Assembly (NCBI GenBank): GCA_964475835.1
Contig: CAYYYL010000001.1
Location: 62,001 to 126,000 of the forward strand
Origin: JABDCI01 sp964475835
Lineage (GTDB): Bacteria; Verrucomicrobiota; Verrucomicrobiia; JABWAM01
Length of the DNA: 64,000 nt
Direction of reading: 5' to 3'
Shown piece by piece: positions 17,512 through 25,125 of this stretch. Positions within the stretch are counted from its first letter, which is position 1; each line of letters starts with the position of its first letter. Under the pieces are notes generated by a model. It did no database searches. It had not been told where the DNA came from and saw only the letters and a program-made list of their open reading frames with translations. Made by a program: the position numbers and the translations under genes.

Positions 17512-17546
17512 CTCTCAACCCTCATCACTCAACTCTCAACTGCTCC
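17512..17546. repeat. Five 7-bp units just before the aldehyde dehydrogenase start
   Basis: CTCTCAA, CCCTCAT, CACTCAA, CTCTCAA and CTGCTCC, ending 2 bp before the ATG at 17549. They occupy the place where a ribosome binding site would lie; no purine-rich site is present. Confidence 0.75.
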
Positions 17547-17548
17547 GC

Positions 17549-19024
17549 ATGAAACACCAATGGATCAACGGCAAAACCCACAAGGTTGAACGCAAGAGAG
17601 TCGCGGTCATCAATCCGGCGACCGAGGAAATCATCGATTCCATTCCCAATGGCAACGGGGCTGATGCGAATCTGGCGGTTCGAGCCGCACGCGATGCGTT
17701 TCAAAAGTGGCGCTGGATTCCTGGCACTGAAAAAGCAGGCATGCTTCACGCCATCGCGGAAAAACTCCGGGCGGCGAAGCCCAAGCTGGCGAAGTTGATG
17801 ACCATGGAAGGCGGTAAACCCTACTGTGAAAATCGGGACGAGGTGGAGTGGTCGGCCTCGTGCTTCGACTACTACGCCGAAATCGGCCGTCACTCTCGTG
17901 GAACCTCCATCCCGCCGTCGTTTGAGCATCAGGTGAATTTCACGATCAAGGAGCCGTATGGGGTGGTGGTGGCCATCACGCCCTGGAACTATCCCCTGCT
18001 GCTTCTTTCATGGAAATTGGCGCCTGCGCTGGCAGCGGGCAATACGGTGATCGTCAAGCCTAGCAGCGAAACCCCGCTTGCCACTTTGGAGCTCGTTCGC
18101 ATTCTGTCCCATCTACCCGCTGGTGTGGTGAATATCGTCACGGGAACGGGGGAGGAAATGGGGGCCGCCTTGATTCAGCATCCCGGCACCGATTTGATCG
18201 CCCTGACCGGTGCGACGGAAACGGGGAAGCGGGTGAGTCGGATGTGTGCGGATCAGATCAAACGCACCCATCTGGAGCTTGGAGGCAACGATCCCTTCAT
18301 CGTTTGCAGCGATGCAGATCTGGAGATCGCCAGCCGTGCCGCATGCTGGGCAGCCTATTTGAATTCGGGACAGGTCTGCACGGGTGCAAAACGTTTTTAT
18401 GTCTTCGACGACATCGCGGATGAGTTTACGAAACGCGTCGTGAAATTCACGAAGTCCCTGAAGGTGGGCAATGGACTTGATCCCAAAACGGACATCGGCC
18501 CCATGATCCATGAGCGTCAACTCGAAGATGTTCATCAACGGGTTCAGGAGGCGGTGCGCGATGGGGCGAGGGTGCTTTGCGGAGGGCGGCGGCCGCCTAA
18601 GTTGAAGAAGGGATTTTTCTATGAGCCGACGGTGGTGACCCATGTGCGTCAAAGCATGCGATTAGTAAAAACAGAGACCTTCGGTCCAATTCTCCCCATC
18701 ATGCGCGTGCGGGATATTGACGAAGCGATCGAGCTTGCGAATGACAGCCAGTACGGTCTTGGAGCCAATATTTACACCAACCACATGGAGTGGGCGATGA
18801 AGGCGATGGAACGAATCACGGCGGGAACGTTCTGGATCAACGATCCGCTCAGCGACAACGATGCCGCGCCCTTTGGCGGCATGCGCCAGACCGGACATGC
18901 GAGGGAGCTGGGCGAGGAGGGGCTCGATGAATTTCGTGAAACGAAACACGTGCATCTGGATTACAAGCAGGAGATCAAGCCGTATTGGTACCCGTACGCG
19001 AAATACAACAAGCTGAGCTCCTGA
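17549..19024 (+). CDS. NAD(P)-dependent aldehyde dehydrogenase
   Basis: Aldehyde dehydrogenase superfamily enzyme, 491 aa, oxidising an aldehyde to the acid in the cytosol. Seen: the cofactor-fold segment ITPWNYPL with VIVKPSSETPL, the GATETGKR glycine motif, the general base E243 in LELGGND, the catalytic C277 in NSGQVCTG, and ETFGPILPI near the C-terminus. Betaine-aldehyde dehydrogenases have a similar pattern, but substrate choice cannot be read. The tail KPYWYPY is usual for this branch. No ribosome binding site: the 7-bp repeats fill the leader. The peptidase gene follows after a palindromic repeat. Confidence 0.92.
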   Translation: MKHQWINGKTHKVERKRVAVINPATEEIIDSIPNGNGADANLAVRAARDAFQKWRWIPGTEKAGMLHAIAEKLRAAKPKLAKLMTMEGGKPYCENRDEVEWSASCFDYYAEIGRHSRGTSIPPSFEHQVNFTIKEPYGVVVAITPWNYPLLLLSWKLAPALAAGNTVIVKPSSETPLATLELVRILSHLPAGVVNIVTGTGEEMGAALIQHPGTDLIALTGATETGKRVSRMCADQIKRTHLELGGNDPFIVCSDADLEIASRAACWAAYLNSGQVCTGAKRFYVFDDIADEFTKRVVKFTKSLKVGNGLDPKTDIGPMIHERQLEDVHQRVQEAVRDGARVLCGGRRPPKLKKGFFYEPTVVTHVRQSMRLVKTETFGPILPIMRVRDIDEAIELANDSQYGLGANIYTNHMEWAMKAMERITAGTFWINDPLSDNDAAPFGGMRQTGHARELGEEGLDEFRETKHVHLDYKQEIKPYWYPYAKYNKLSS

Positions 19025-19032
19025 GAAGATTC

Positions 19033-19150
19033 GGAGAGATCCTTCGCTTCGCTCAGGATGACCAACTTGGTGGTTTAAAAATGGTTTCCTATGGGGAAGC
19101 GGTTCATTTTAAAAGAAACGATGTCATCCTGAGCGAAGCGAAGGATCTTT
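19033..19150. repeat. Inverted repeat of the GATCCTTCGCTTCGCTCAGG type
   Basis: Left arm 19033-19062 contains GATCCTTCGCTTCGCTCAGG; right arm 19123-19150 is its reverse complement (CCTGAGCGAAGCGAAGGATC), with about 60 bp between. A second such palindrome is at 20371-20454, and a single degraded arm is at about 15317-15345. The repeat keeps the peptidase frame open upstream to 18985, giving a false N-terminal extension. Confidence 0.85.
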
Positions 19151-19164
19151 CCCTACATTGGACG

Positions 19165-20316
19165 ATGACCCGAACTTCTATGAATTCAAAATTCCCACCC
19201 TTCAGTCTTTCGCGCCTTCTCCAGACCGTCTTTCGTCCGAAGCCGGGCGAAACCGTCGCCATCCTCATCGATCTTGCCGATCCGAAACAGGTGCGGGACT
19301 TCGCGTTTTTGAAAGACCCGCAATGGTCCGTGCAAAAATATGCCCACGATATTTTTTATCAAGGGTTGAAGCGGGGGGTGGCGAAGGAACTTGGAATCAC
19401 GCAGGTCGATTTCTTCGCCTACAAAATCACGGGAGGCAGCAATCGCAACCTTCCCGATGTGGCGTTTGCGCCGGATGGACGTGAGATCAGTCTCAAACGC
19501 GAAGTCTACCCCCGCTACACCCTGGTTCTCTGTATTTCGAATTTCTCCGCCACCGCGCCTCTCACGGCGTTTGCGCATCAGTACGGTTTCCGCGGAGCCA
19601 CACTTCACGGATTGAATGAAATTATTTTGAGCACCGGATTGTCCGTGGACTACAACGAAGTCAGTCGAACGGCTGAAAAGTTGCGCCTGGGCATGACAAA
19701 AGCCGATTGGGTGGAGATCGATTTCAAACACGCGGACAAAGTCCACACACTCAAACTGCATCTCGCGAAGCAGGAGGCTCAGAAAAGCCACGGCATTTGT
19801 CGTGACGAACCGGATGTGGCCAATCTTCCTGCGGGTGAAATCTACTATGTTCCGACCGGAGCCGAGGGGCGTTTTCCCATGAAGTACGAAGACGGAACGA
19901 TCGGTTTGATGGAGGTCTCCAACGGGCGCATCCAGGCCGTCTCCCTGTTGCAGGGACGGAAGTCGACGATCGAGGAACATCAGGCAAAATTGAAATCGGA
20001 TCCGGTCACCGGAGAGCTTGGAGAACTTGGGTTTGGCACCCAGGTGCTTCCCTTTTCAGGTCGCGACATTCAGGACGAGAAGATCCTGGGAACCCTTCAC
20101 GTGGCCACGGGCCGCAGCGATCATCTCGGAGGAAGTCTGACGCCGGATAAATTCGCGAAGGCGGATGAGGCGACGCACGACGACATTTTGTTTGCGCCCC
20201 ACAAGACGCCCGAGATCGATGTGCCGCAGGTGCGCATGATGCGAAATGGAAAGATGGAGGTGTTGATTGAACGCTACCAACCTGCGGCGTATATGAAGCA
20301 TTTGCTCGGAAGCTGA
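19165..20316 (+). CDS. Aminopeptidase-like metalloprotein (M29 family)
   Basis: 383-aa protein resembling family M29 aminopeptidases, which hold two metal ions and remove N-terminal residues. Family patterns: NLPAGEIYYVPTGAEGRF (metal-ligand Glu in AGE), ELGFGTQVLP, DEKILGTLHVATG and a late HDDILF, where M29 enzymes carry their His/Asp ligands. The longer frame to 18985 is repeat DNA and overlaps the aldehyde dehydrogenase gene, so ATG 19165 is used; ATG 19180 is equally possible. It may be co-transcribed with the aldehyde dehydrogenase. Some ligands deviate from the standard pattern (HDD for HxD), so activity is unproven. Confidence 0.7.
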   Translation: MTRTSMNSKFPPFSLSRLLQTVFRPKPGETVAILIDLADPKQVRDFAFLKDPQWSVQKYAHDIFYQGLKRGVAKELGITQVDFFAYKITGGSNRNLPDVAFAPDGREISLKREVYPRYTLVLCISNFSATAPLTAFAHQYGFRGATLHGLNEIILSTGLSVDYNEVSRTAEKLRLGMTKADWVEIDFKHADKVHTLKLHLAKQEAQKSHGICRDEPDVANLPAGEIYYVPTGAEGRFPMKYEDGTIGLMEVSNGRIQAVSLLQGRKSTIEEHQAKLKSDPVTGELGELGFGTQVLPFSGRDIQDEKILGTLHVATGRSDHLGGSLTPDKFAKADEATHDDILFAPHKTPEIDVPQVRMMRNGKMEVLIERYQPAAYMKHLLGS

Positions 20317-20370
20317 TGGCTTGGCGAACGACGAGCGTTCTCATCTCTGCTTTATGACTTTAAAACAGCG

Positions 20371-20454
20371 TGTCATCCTGAGCGAAGCGAAGGATCTCTC
20401 CGACGTTCCCATTCACCACAGAGAGATTCTTCGGCCCGTGGCCTCAGAATGACA
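20371..20454. repeat. Palindromic repeat before the methyltransferase gene
   Basis: Left arm TGTCATCCTGAGCGAAGCGA (20371-20390) continuing with AGGATCTCTC; right arm 20421-20454 starts GAGAGATTCTTCGG and ends CCTCAGAATGACA. The arms pair imperfectly and the family is that of 19033-19150. It ends 17 bp before the next start codon. Confidence 0.8.
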
Positions 20455-20471
20455 GCGATGGGGAGGCTCTC

Positions 20472-21236
20472 ATGAATTCCGAGTTCTACGAATCCGACAG
20501 GTTGCTTTCCGAATACTTGCTCTTCCACTACGGAAAACCGGAGGATGTGCTGCCTTATGATTTCGGTCCCCGCGACGCTCTGGACTATCCGGTGCGTGTG
20601 GTGCGTGAGTGCCTTCAAATCGCCCGCCTGCCTTTACGTCCGAAGGCGCTTGATCTGGGATGCGCGGTCGGGGGTTCCACCTTCGAGCTTGCCCGTCGTT
20701 GTGACGAAGTGATCGGTGTCGATGCGTCAAAGCGCTTTGTGGAAGCGGCGCAGGTATTGAAAACCGAGGGGCAGAAGGTCATGGAGGTGGTCGAGGAGGG
20801 AATTCTCACCCGAAAAACGGCGGCGCGTGTTCCTCGGGGGATCGATCGATCCCGTGTGTCGTTTGAGGTCGGAAACGCTTTGGAATTACGTCGGGAACTC
20901 ACGGGATTTGATGTGGTTCTGATGTCCAATCTGCTGGATCGACTTCCGGATCCCGAATCGTGTTTGAAGGGGATGTTTTCGCGAATGAACCCGGGGGGAC
21001 AGTTGATCGTGGCCACTCCCTGTACGTGGATGGAGACTTTCACCCCGAGGGACAAGTGGCTGGGGGGATTCGAGCGGGATGGAAGAAGGATTCACACCGG
21101 GGAGCGGTTGTTCGAGATCCTGGAATCGCATTTTGAGTTTGTGGGAAAACGCGACATTCCCTTTCTGATTCGCGAGCACGCGAGGAAATTTCAATGGAGC
21201 GTGTCCCTCGCGACCATTTGGACACGATGGGGGTAG
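20472..21236 (+). CDS. Putative 4-mercaptohistidine N1-methyltransferase (OvoA C-terminal-like)
   Basis: 254-aa SAM-dependent methyltransferase. The start FYESDRLLSEYLLFHYG with LPYDFGPRDALDYP, and the end EHARKFQWSVSLATIW, match the group found as the C-terminal domain of OvoA, which methylates 4-mercaptohistidine to ovothiol A. SAM motif I is ALDLGCAVGGSTFELA with GVDAS as the acidic end of strand 2. A GGGGAGG purine run lies about 6 bp before the ATG, one of the few good ribosome binding sites here. The sulfoxide-synthase half of OvoA is not in the window, so the thiol-histidine source is unknown. Assignment rests on recalled family patterns. Confidence 0.75.
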   Translation: MNSEFYESDRLLSEYLLFHYGKPEDVLPYDFGPRDALDYPVRVVRECLQIARLPLRPKALDLGCAVGGSTFELARRCDEVIGVDASKRFVEAAQVLKTEGQKVMEVVEEGILTRKTAARVPRGIDRSRVSFEVGNALELRRELTGFDVVLMSNLLDRLPDPESCLKGMFSRMNPGGQLIVATPCTWMETFTPRDKWLGGFERDGRRIHTGERLFEILESHFEFVGKRDIPFLIREHARKFQWSVSLATIWTRWG

Positions 21237-21556
21237 TGTCTTAATTTGAACAGAATCAATGCAGGAAACAGCCCAAATCAGAAGGAACCACAGATTAACG
21301 CAGATTGACACAGATTTTTTCTTGAAGGTTTTTGCCGATGCCGCCTTGCGGCATCGGCAATCTGCCTCTGTATAATCTGCGCAAATCTGCGTTAATCTGT
21401 GGTTTCTTTCCGCTCTTTTCTAAATGCAAAGACCCATCAATTTTTGAGTTCTAAGACTTTCTAGCAAGCTCCCTGTCCCCTGCCTGCAATTTAAGACACT
21501 ACCACGACGGGATTCCATTTGACCTCGGCGGGATTTTGTTTTTCCATCATCACGTC
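21237..21556. repeat. Gene-free stretch with palindromic element (copy 1, AGATT type)
   Basis: An inverted repeat at 21286-21405: the outer left arm (21286-21306) AACCACAGATTAACGCAGAT pairs with the right arm at 21384-21405. In the loop sits a perfect hairpin, 21332-21360, with 13-bp arms (TTGCCGATGCCGC and its complement) and a 3-nt loop. A second copy of the whole element is at 51352-51466. The rest of the stretch shows nothing I can name. Confidence 0.85.
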
Positions 21557-22024
21557 ATGAAAGTCGTACGCCTTATTTTCTGGATTGCGGTATTTCTGGC
21601 ATTTTACGGCGTCTGCATGCTTTTTCTGGAGCAGGGACCTGCCAAATTTCAGGAAACGGTGGTGACCCAGTATCAGAACATCAGGGCTCGTCTTCTCAAG
21701 GAACCCAAACCCGCGGCTCCCGCAACTCCTTCGTCGCCTGCGACAACTCCGGTCAAACCCGCGAAGGTGGATACGGGTGGTTTTTCTGCGGAACCCGAAT
21801 CGGCGGCGGTTCCCTCTGCTCCCGCTCCGACGCCGGCTGCAGTGGAAGCCCCTTCGTCTGCGCCCGTCACACCAGCCCCCACGCCAGCACCTGCGGCCCC
21901 GGTAATTTCCATCCCCAATCCGGCAACGGTTGTGTCTAACGCGATTTCGACCGCGGAACCTCCCCCGCCTCCAGCAACGACGCCGGCAGCTCCAACTCCC
22001 GCCCCTGGTTCACCCCAGCCCTAG
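21557..22024 (+). CDS. Single-pass membrane protein with Pro/Ala-rich tail
   Basis: 155 aa. One N-terminal membrane helix (VRLIFWIAVFLAFYGVCMLFL, residues 3-23), a short basic/helical segment, then about 100 residues dominated by Ala, Pro, Thr, Ser and Val (such as APTPAAVEAPSSAPVTPAPT). This looks like a periplasmic linker of the TonB/TolA style, but it ends without a folded domain. The ATG at 21557 is chosen; an upstream TTG at 21536 is less likely. The stop TAG overlaps the TAG stop of the FMN reductase on the other strand. Function unknown. Confidence 0.6.
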   Translation: MKVVRLIFWIAVFLAFYGVCMLFLEQGPAKFQETVVTQYQNIRARLLKEPKPAAPATPSSPATTPVKPAKVDTGGFSAEPESAAVPSAPAPTPAAVEAPSSAPVTPAPTPAPAAPVISIPNPATVVSNAISTAEPPPPPATTPAAPTPAPGSPQP

Positions 22025-22617
22025 TTTTTCTTGTGGTAGTGGCTGGCAAATCCGACATCCGGGTGGGTGCCTTGACGATCCGATTCGAATTGGGAGTGAA
22101 GAAGAGCTCCGTAAGTCGTCAAATCATATGCCAGCATCTGGAGTCGCTTTTCGATTTTTGGATTGGCGGGAAGACCTGTGGTGAAATCAAAATCCCCATC
22201 GGTGACCGTGACTCCATAGGGCAGGCTCCAGCCGTAGCATTGCCGGATGGTGACACGCATCTGTTCCATGGGCAGGAGGCCTTTTTCATGGGAGGCACAA
22301 ATATAGCCAAAGAGCTTTCCTGCGAATTCCTTCCAGTAGTGATCGAGGCAGTTCTTCATCGTGCCCGACATACCTCCGTGATAGTCCGGGGATCCCAAAA
22401 CAACGGCAGATGCCCAGTTGAGATGATCGCGTCCTGCGAGGAACACTTTGTTCTCGCGATTTTCAGGATTGAAGATCGGAAGGGGTTCCTCACGAAGGTC
22501 CCACACACGGGTTTCGGCTCCAAGAGCCGCGGCCTGTTTCAAAACATGGGTTACGCCTGCACGGCTGAGCGATTCGTTGCCGAGACTGCCGATGATTCCG
22601 AGAAGGCGACTTTTCAT
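22021..22617 (-). CDS. NAD(P)H-dependent FMN reductase (flavodoxin-like)
   Basis: 198-aa protein of the NADPH-dependent FMN reductase family, reducing quinones, chromate, azo dyes or free flavin. The N-terminus LLGIIGSLGNESLSR is the phosphate-binding loop of the fold; VVLGSPDYHGGMSGTMKNCLD is the second FMN-contact region. Length is near the family average. A strong -10 sequence (TATAAT, 22625-22630) lies only 8 bp before the ATG, which suggests a leaderless transcript. It overlaps the preceding plus-strand gene by 4 bp at the stop codons. Confidence 0.85.
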   Translation of the reverse strand: MKSRLLGIIGSLGNESLSRAGVTHVLKQAAALGAETRVWDLREEPLPIFNPENRENKVFLAGRDHLNWASAVVLGSPDYHGGMSGTMKNCLDHYWKEFAGKLFGYICASHEKGLLPMEQMRVTIRQCYGWSLPYGVTVTDGDFDFTTGLPANPKIEKRLQMLAYDLTTYGALLHSQFESDRQGTHPDVGFASHYHKKN

Positions 22618-22624
22618 GTTCCGT

Positions 22625-22653
22625 ATTATAACAGGTTATTGAAGGAAACACAA
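22625..22653 (-). promoter_or_regulatory. Predicted promoter of the FMN reductase gene
   Basis: Read on the minus strand: TTGTGT (22648-22653), a 17-bp spacer, then a perfect TATAAT (22625-22630). Transcription would begin within a base or two of the ATG (22617), so the message would have almost no leader. Confidence 0.5.
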
Positions 22654-22743
22654 AATGCGGCTTCGATCGAAGCTTCCGGTCCAATAAAAGACGGAGCCCT
22701 CAGATATGCCACGGCATTTCTAGGCGGGATTTCCTGGAGAGTT

Positions 22744-23496
22744 TCAAACAGAGGTTCGAAGGTCTGCAATGCGATCGATTAGTCCAGTCTCCACACAGAG
22801 GTGTTGAAATTTTCGAAACCCTTCGAGTTCCTCGCCTGCGAGGTCATAAGAGATGTTGTGACGTAAATAAGAAAGAGCGGCTTCAGGTGATAGGATCGAC
22901 TGGATCGAAGCGATGGATTCAAGGTTTTCGATTCCTTTGCGACGGGCATCGGTCAGGATTTCAATACAGGGTGTGTTTTTGACATCCGGTCTCATGGCCC
23001 AGAATGCATAGACGAACGGCAGGCCCGTGAATCGATGCCAGGCCTCCCCCAGGTCGAACAACTGCCATCCTTCGTGGAGAAGTTGCCCCCGCTGTTGCAA
23101 TGCCGGATCCCCGATGAGGAGTTTTGCATCGGCACCGGAGTCGGTCTGATAGCGAGGGGACTTTTTCAGAAACGACGTCATGATCACTTTTAAGAGGAGA
23201 TTGGAAGTCCGGGACGCGGGATCCGGTTGGATGGTTTGGACATCCTGCAGCGGTTTGCGATGAGCGAGATAGACGCTTTGAACTGGGCCGCGCGAGGCGA
23301 TCGCCATCCCCGGGAGGATGCGGTAGTGCGGATGCTCGAGATACTCGGCCACCGGAACGAGCGCGACGTCGAGTTCTCCGGCGCGCAGGCTGCGCGCGAG
23401 CGCCGAGGGAACCTCCAGCCGCACGCCGTTGAGGCCGTGGATCAACGGTTTCGCGTTGAGATAGGGCACACATCCGATGCGTGCGGAGGGGGTCAC
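22744..23496 (-). CDS. mqnA: Chorismate dehydratase (futalosine pathway)
   Basis: MqnA converts chorismate to 3-enolpyruvyl-benzoate, entering the futalosine menaquinone route. 250 aa with a periplasmic-binding-protein fold. Typical segments: RIGCVPYLNAKPLIHGL at the N-terminus, ELDVALVPVAEYL, SVYLAHRKPL, SRTSNLLLKV, the LLIGDPAL motif and TGLPFVYAFWAMRP. The start is GTG at 23496, sharing GTGA with the stop of the cimA C-terminal part, so the two are read as one operon. The frame to 23595 is rejected because it runs inside cimA. mqnC is at 16.3 kb. Confidence 0.92.
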   Translation of the reverse strand: MTPSARIGCVPYLNAKPLIHGLNGVRLEVPSALARSLRAGELDVALVPVAEYLEHPHYRILPGMAIASRGPVQSVYLAHRKPLQDVQTIQPDPASRTSNLLLKVIMTSFLKKSPRYQTDSGADAKLLIGDPALQQRGQLLHEGWQLFDLGEAWHRFTGLPFVYAFWAMRPDVKNTPCIEILTDARRKGIENLESIASIQSILSPEAALSYLRHNISYDLAGEELEGFRKFQHLCVETGLIDRIADLRTSV

Positions 23497-23930
23497 TTGG
23501 ACCTCTTGTGGGAGAGCAGATGGTATTCGATCGAGTCGACGAGCGCCTGCCAGCTTGCCTCGATGATGTTGTCGGACACACCGACCGTGCCCCATTCCGT
23601 TTTTCCATCGGTGGACTCAATCAGTACCCGCGTGCGCGAGGCCGTGCCTGTCTTGGAATCCAGGATGCGGACCTTGTAGTCGGTGAGCCGCACCTTTCGG
23701 ATGGTGGGAAAATATTTCACAAGTGCGCTGCGGAGGGCGCCGTCGAGGGCGTTCACCGGACCATCGCCTTCGGCAACGGTGTGGGCACTGTGTCCGCGAA
23801 CCCGGATTTTCACCGTGGCTTCGCAGATGCCCGTGTTGTGCTCCCCGTTCCGTCGCATGGAGACGTGGTACTCTTCCAGTTCGAAGGAGGGCTTCTGGTG
23901 CTGCAAAGCGCGTCGTACAAGTAACAGGAA
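23493..23930 (-). pseudogene. cimA: C-terminal (LeuA-type regulatory) part of cimA, cut off by an in-frame amber codon
   Basis: The 145 codons after the TAG at 23931-23933 stay in the same reading frame as the upstream catalytic part and encode the expected continuation of citramalate synthase: FLLLVRRALQHQKPSFELEE, then a LeuA dimerisation/regulatory domain with EATVKIRV, GDGPVNALDGALRSAL, VRILDSKTGTASRTRV and WGTVGVSDNIIEASWQALVD. This domain normally binds isoleucine and ends the protein. On its own it could start only at a TTG (23906). There are no other stops or frameshifts, so decay, if real, is recent. The stop shares GTGA with mqnA. Confidence 0.85.
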
Positions 23931-25070
23931 CTATGCATCGGCGTATTCGAACTCAAAACCGGCATGTTCCATCGTATTGATCTGCCCCAGGTTGTCGCGC
24001 ACCTCGGGTGAATCTGTATTTAATTCAATGCCGAGTTCGCGAGCTTTTAAAAGCACGTTGCTGCGTCCGGAAAGCTCCCCTACCAGCACCCGCCGGCGAT
24101 TGCCCACGAGTTCGGGCTCGATGTGCTCGTAACTGCGGAGGGATTTGGACACGGCATTCACGTGGGTACCGCCCTTGTGGGCAAAGGCGCTCTCCCCCAC
24201 AAAAGGGGCCCGCGGATCTGGACGGAGATTGGCAAGGTCGTCCACAAATGCTGAAAGCTGCTGCAGGTGCCTGAGCGAGGAGTCCGTGACGACCTTCATT
24301 CCCATTTTGAGTTGAAGATTGGGGATCACGCTTGTCAGGTTGCAGTTTCCAGCACGTTCACCGTAGCCATTGACCGTGCCTTGCACCTGAGTCGCGCCGT
24401 TTTCCACGGCAGCGAGTGCATTCGCCACGCCCAGGCCGCAGTCATCGTGGGTATGGATTCCGATCGGTGTCCGGAAGACGGTGCACACGGCTTCCGTGAT
24501 CTCGGCGACTTCGGAGGCTAGGGAACCGCCGTTGGTATCACAAAGCACAAGACGATCCGCTCCGGCTTCCGCAGCGGCTGCGAGTGATTTCAGGGCGTAT
24601 TCGCTGTTGTCCTTGTACGCATCGAAGAAGTGTTCCGCGTCGTAGATGACTTCGCGTCCATGCTTTTTCAAAAACCGGACCGTGTCGGCGATCATCGCGA
24701 GATTTTCGTCCGGGGTTGTTCTCAACACCTCCTTCACATGAAAGAGCCAGGATTTGCCGTAGATGGTTACGACGGGGGTGTGGGCGTCCACGAGAAGGCG
24801 GACCTGCGGATCCTTTGCTGCGGAGGTATGGGCGCGGCGGGTGGAACCGAAGGCGGCGAGCTTCGCGTGCTTGAATTTCAATTTGCGGGCGGCCTTGAAG
24901 AAGGCGATGTCCTTTTCGTTGGAGCCCGGCCATCCGCCCTCAATGTAGTCCATGCCAAAGGTGTCCAGTTTTTCTGCAATGCGCAACTTGTCCTGAAGGG
25001 AGAAGTTCACACCTTCGGCCTGCGTGCCATCACGCAGGGTCGTGTCGTACAGGCTGACGGCGGTTTTCAT
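23931..25070 (-). CDS. cimA: (R)-citramalate synthase, catalytic part (truncated by amber codon)
   Basis: HMGL-type enzyme joining pyruvate and acetyl-CoA to citramalate, for isoleucine synthesis. 379 aa from the ATG at 25070: SLYDTTLRDGTQAEGVNFS (metal and substrate site), YIEGGWPGSNEKD, the metal-binding IGIHTHDDCGLGVANALAA and GTVNGYGERAGNCNLTSVIP motifs, and the KGGTHVNAV segment of the subdomain. A complete CimA is about 520-530 aa; adding the in-frame part down to 23493 gives 524 plus the amber position. Homologues read ASF at this place, so TAG probably replaced a serine codon such as TCG. It may be a nonsense mutation, a sequence error or a read-through site. The frame beyond 25070 is not used. 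Confidence 0.88.
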   Translation of the reverse strand: MKTAVSLYDTTLRDGTQAEGVNFSLQDKLRIAEKLDTFGMDYIEGGWPGSNEKDIAFFKAARKLKFKHAKLAAFGSTRRAHTSAAKDPQVRLLVDAHTPVVTIYGKSWLFHVKEVLRTTPDENLAMIADTVRFLKKHGREVIYDAEHFFDAYKDNSEYALKSLAAAAEAGADRLVLCDTNGGSLASEVAEITEAVCTVFRTPIGIHTHDDCGLGVANALAAVENGATQVQGTVNGYGERAGNCNLTSVIPNLQLKMGMKVVTDSSLRHLQQLSAFVDDLANLRPDPRAPFVGESAFAHKGGTHVNAVSKSLRSYEHIEPELVGNRRRVLVGELSGRSNVLLKARELGIELNTDSPEVRDNLGQINTMEHAGFEFEYADA

Positions 25071-25125
25071 GGGAAAGCATATTTTACCCCTCCCATTTCG
25101 CCAACCAAGCACATTTTGATCGCTC

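Noticed and set aside
18985..19164. N-terminal extension of the M29-like protein
   Set aside because: It overlaps the aldehyde dehydrogenase gene and is coded by the inverted repeat; the family begins later.
23931..23933. Reassigned or pyrrolysine-coding TAG in the whole genome
   Set aside because: Two other genes here (the ones ending at 22024 and 22021) use TAG as a normal stop, and no pyl genes are seen. Local read-through stays possible.
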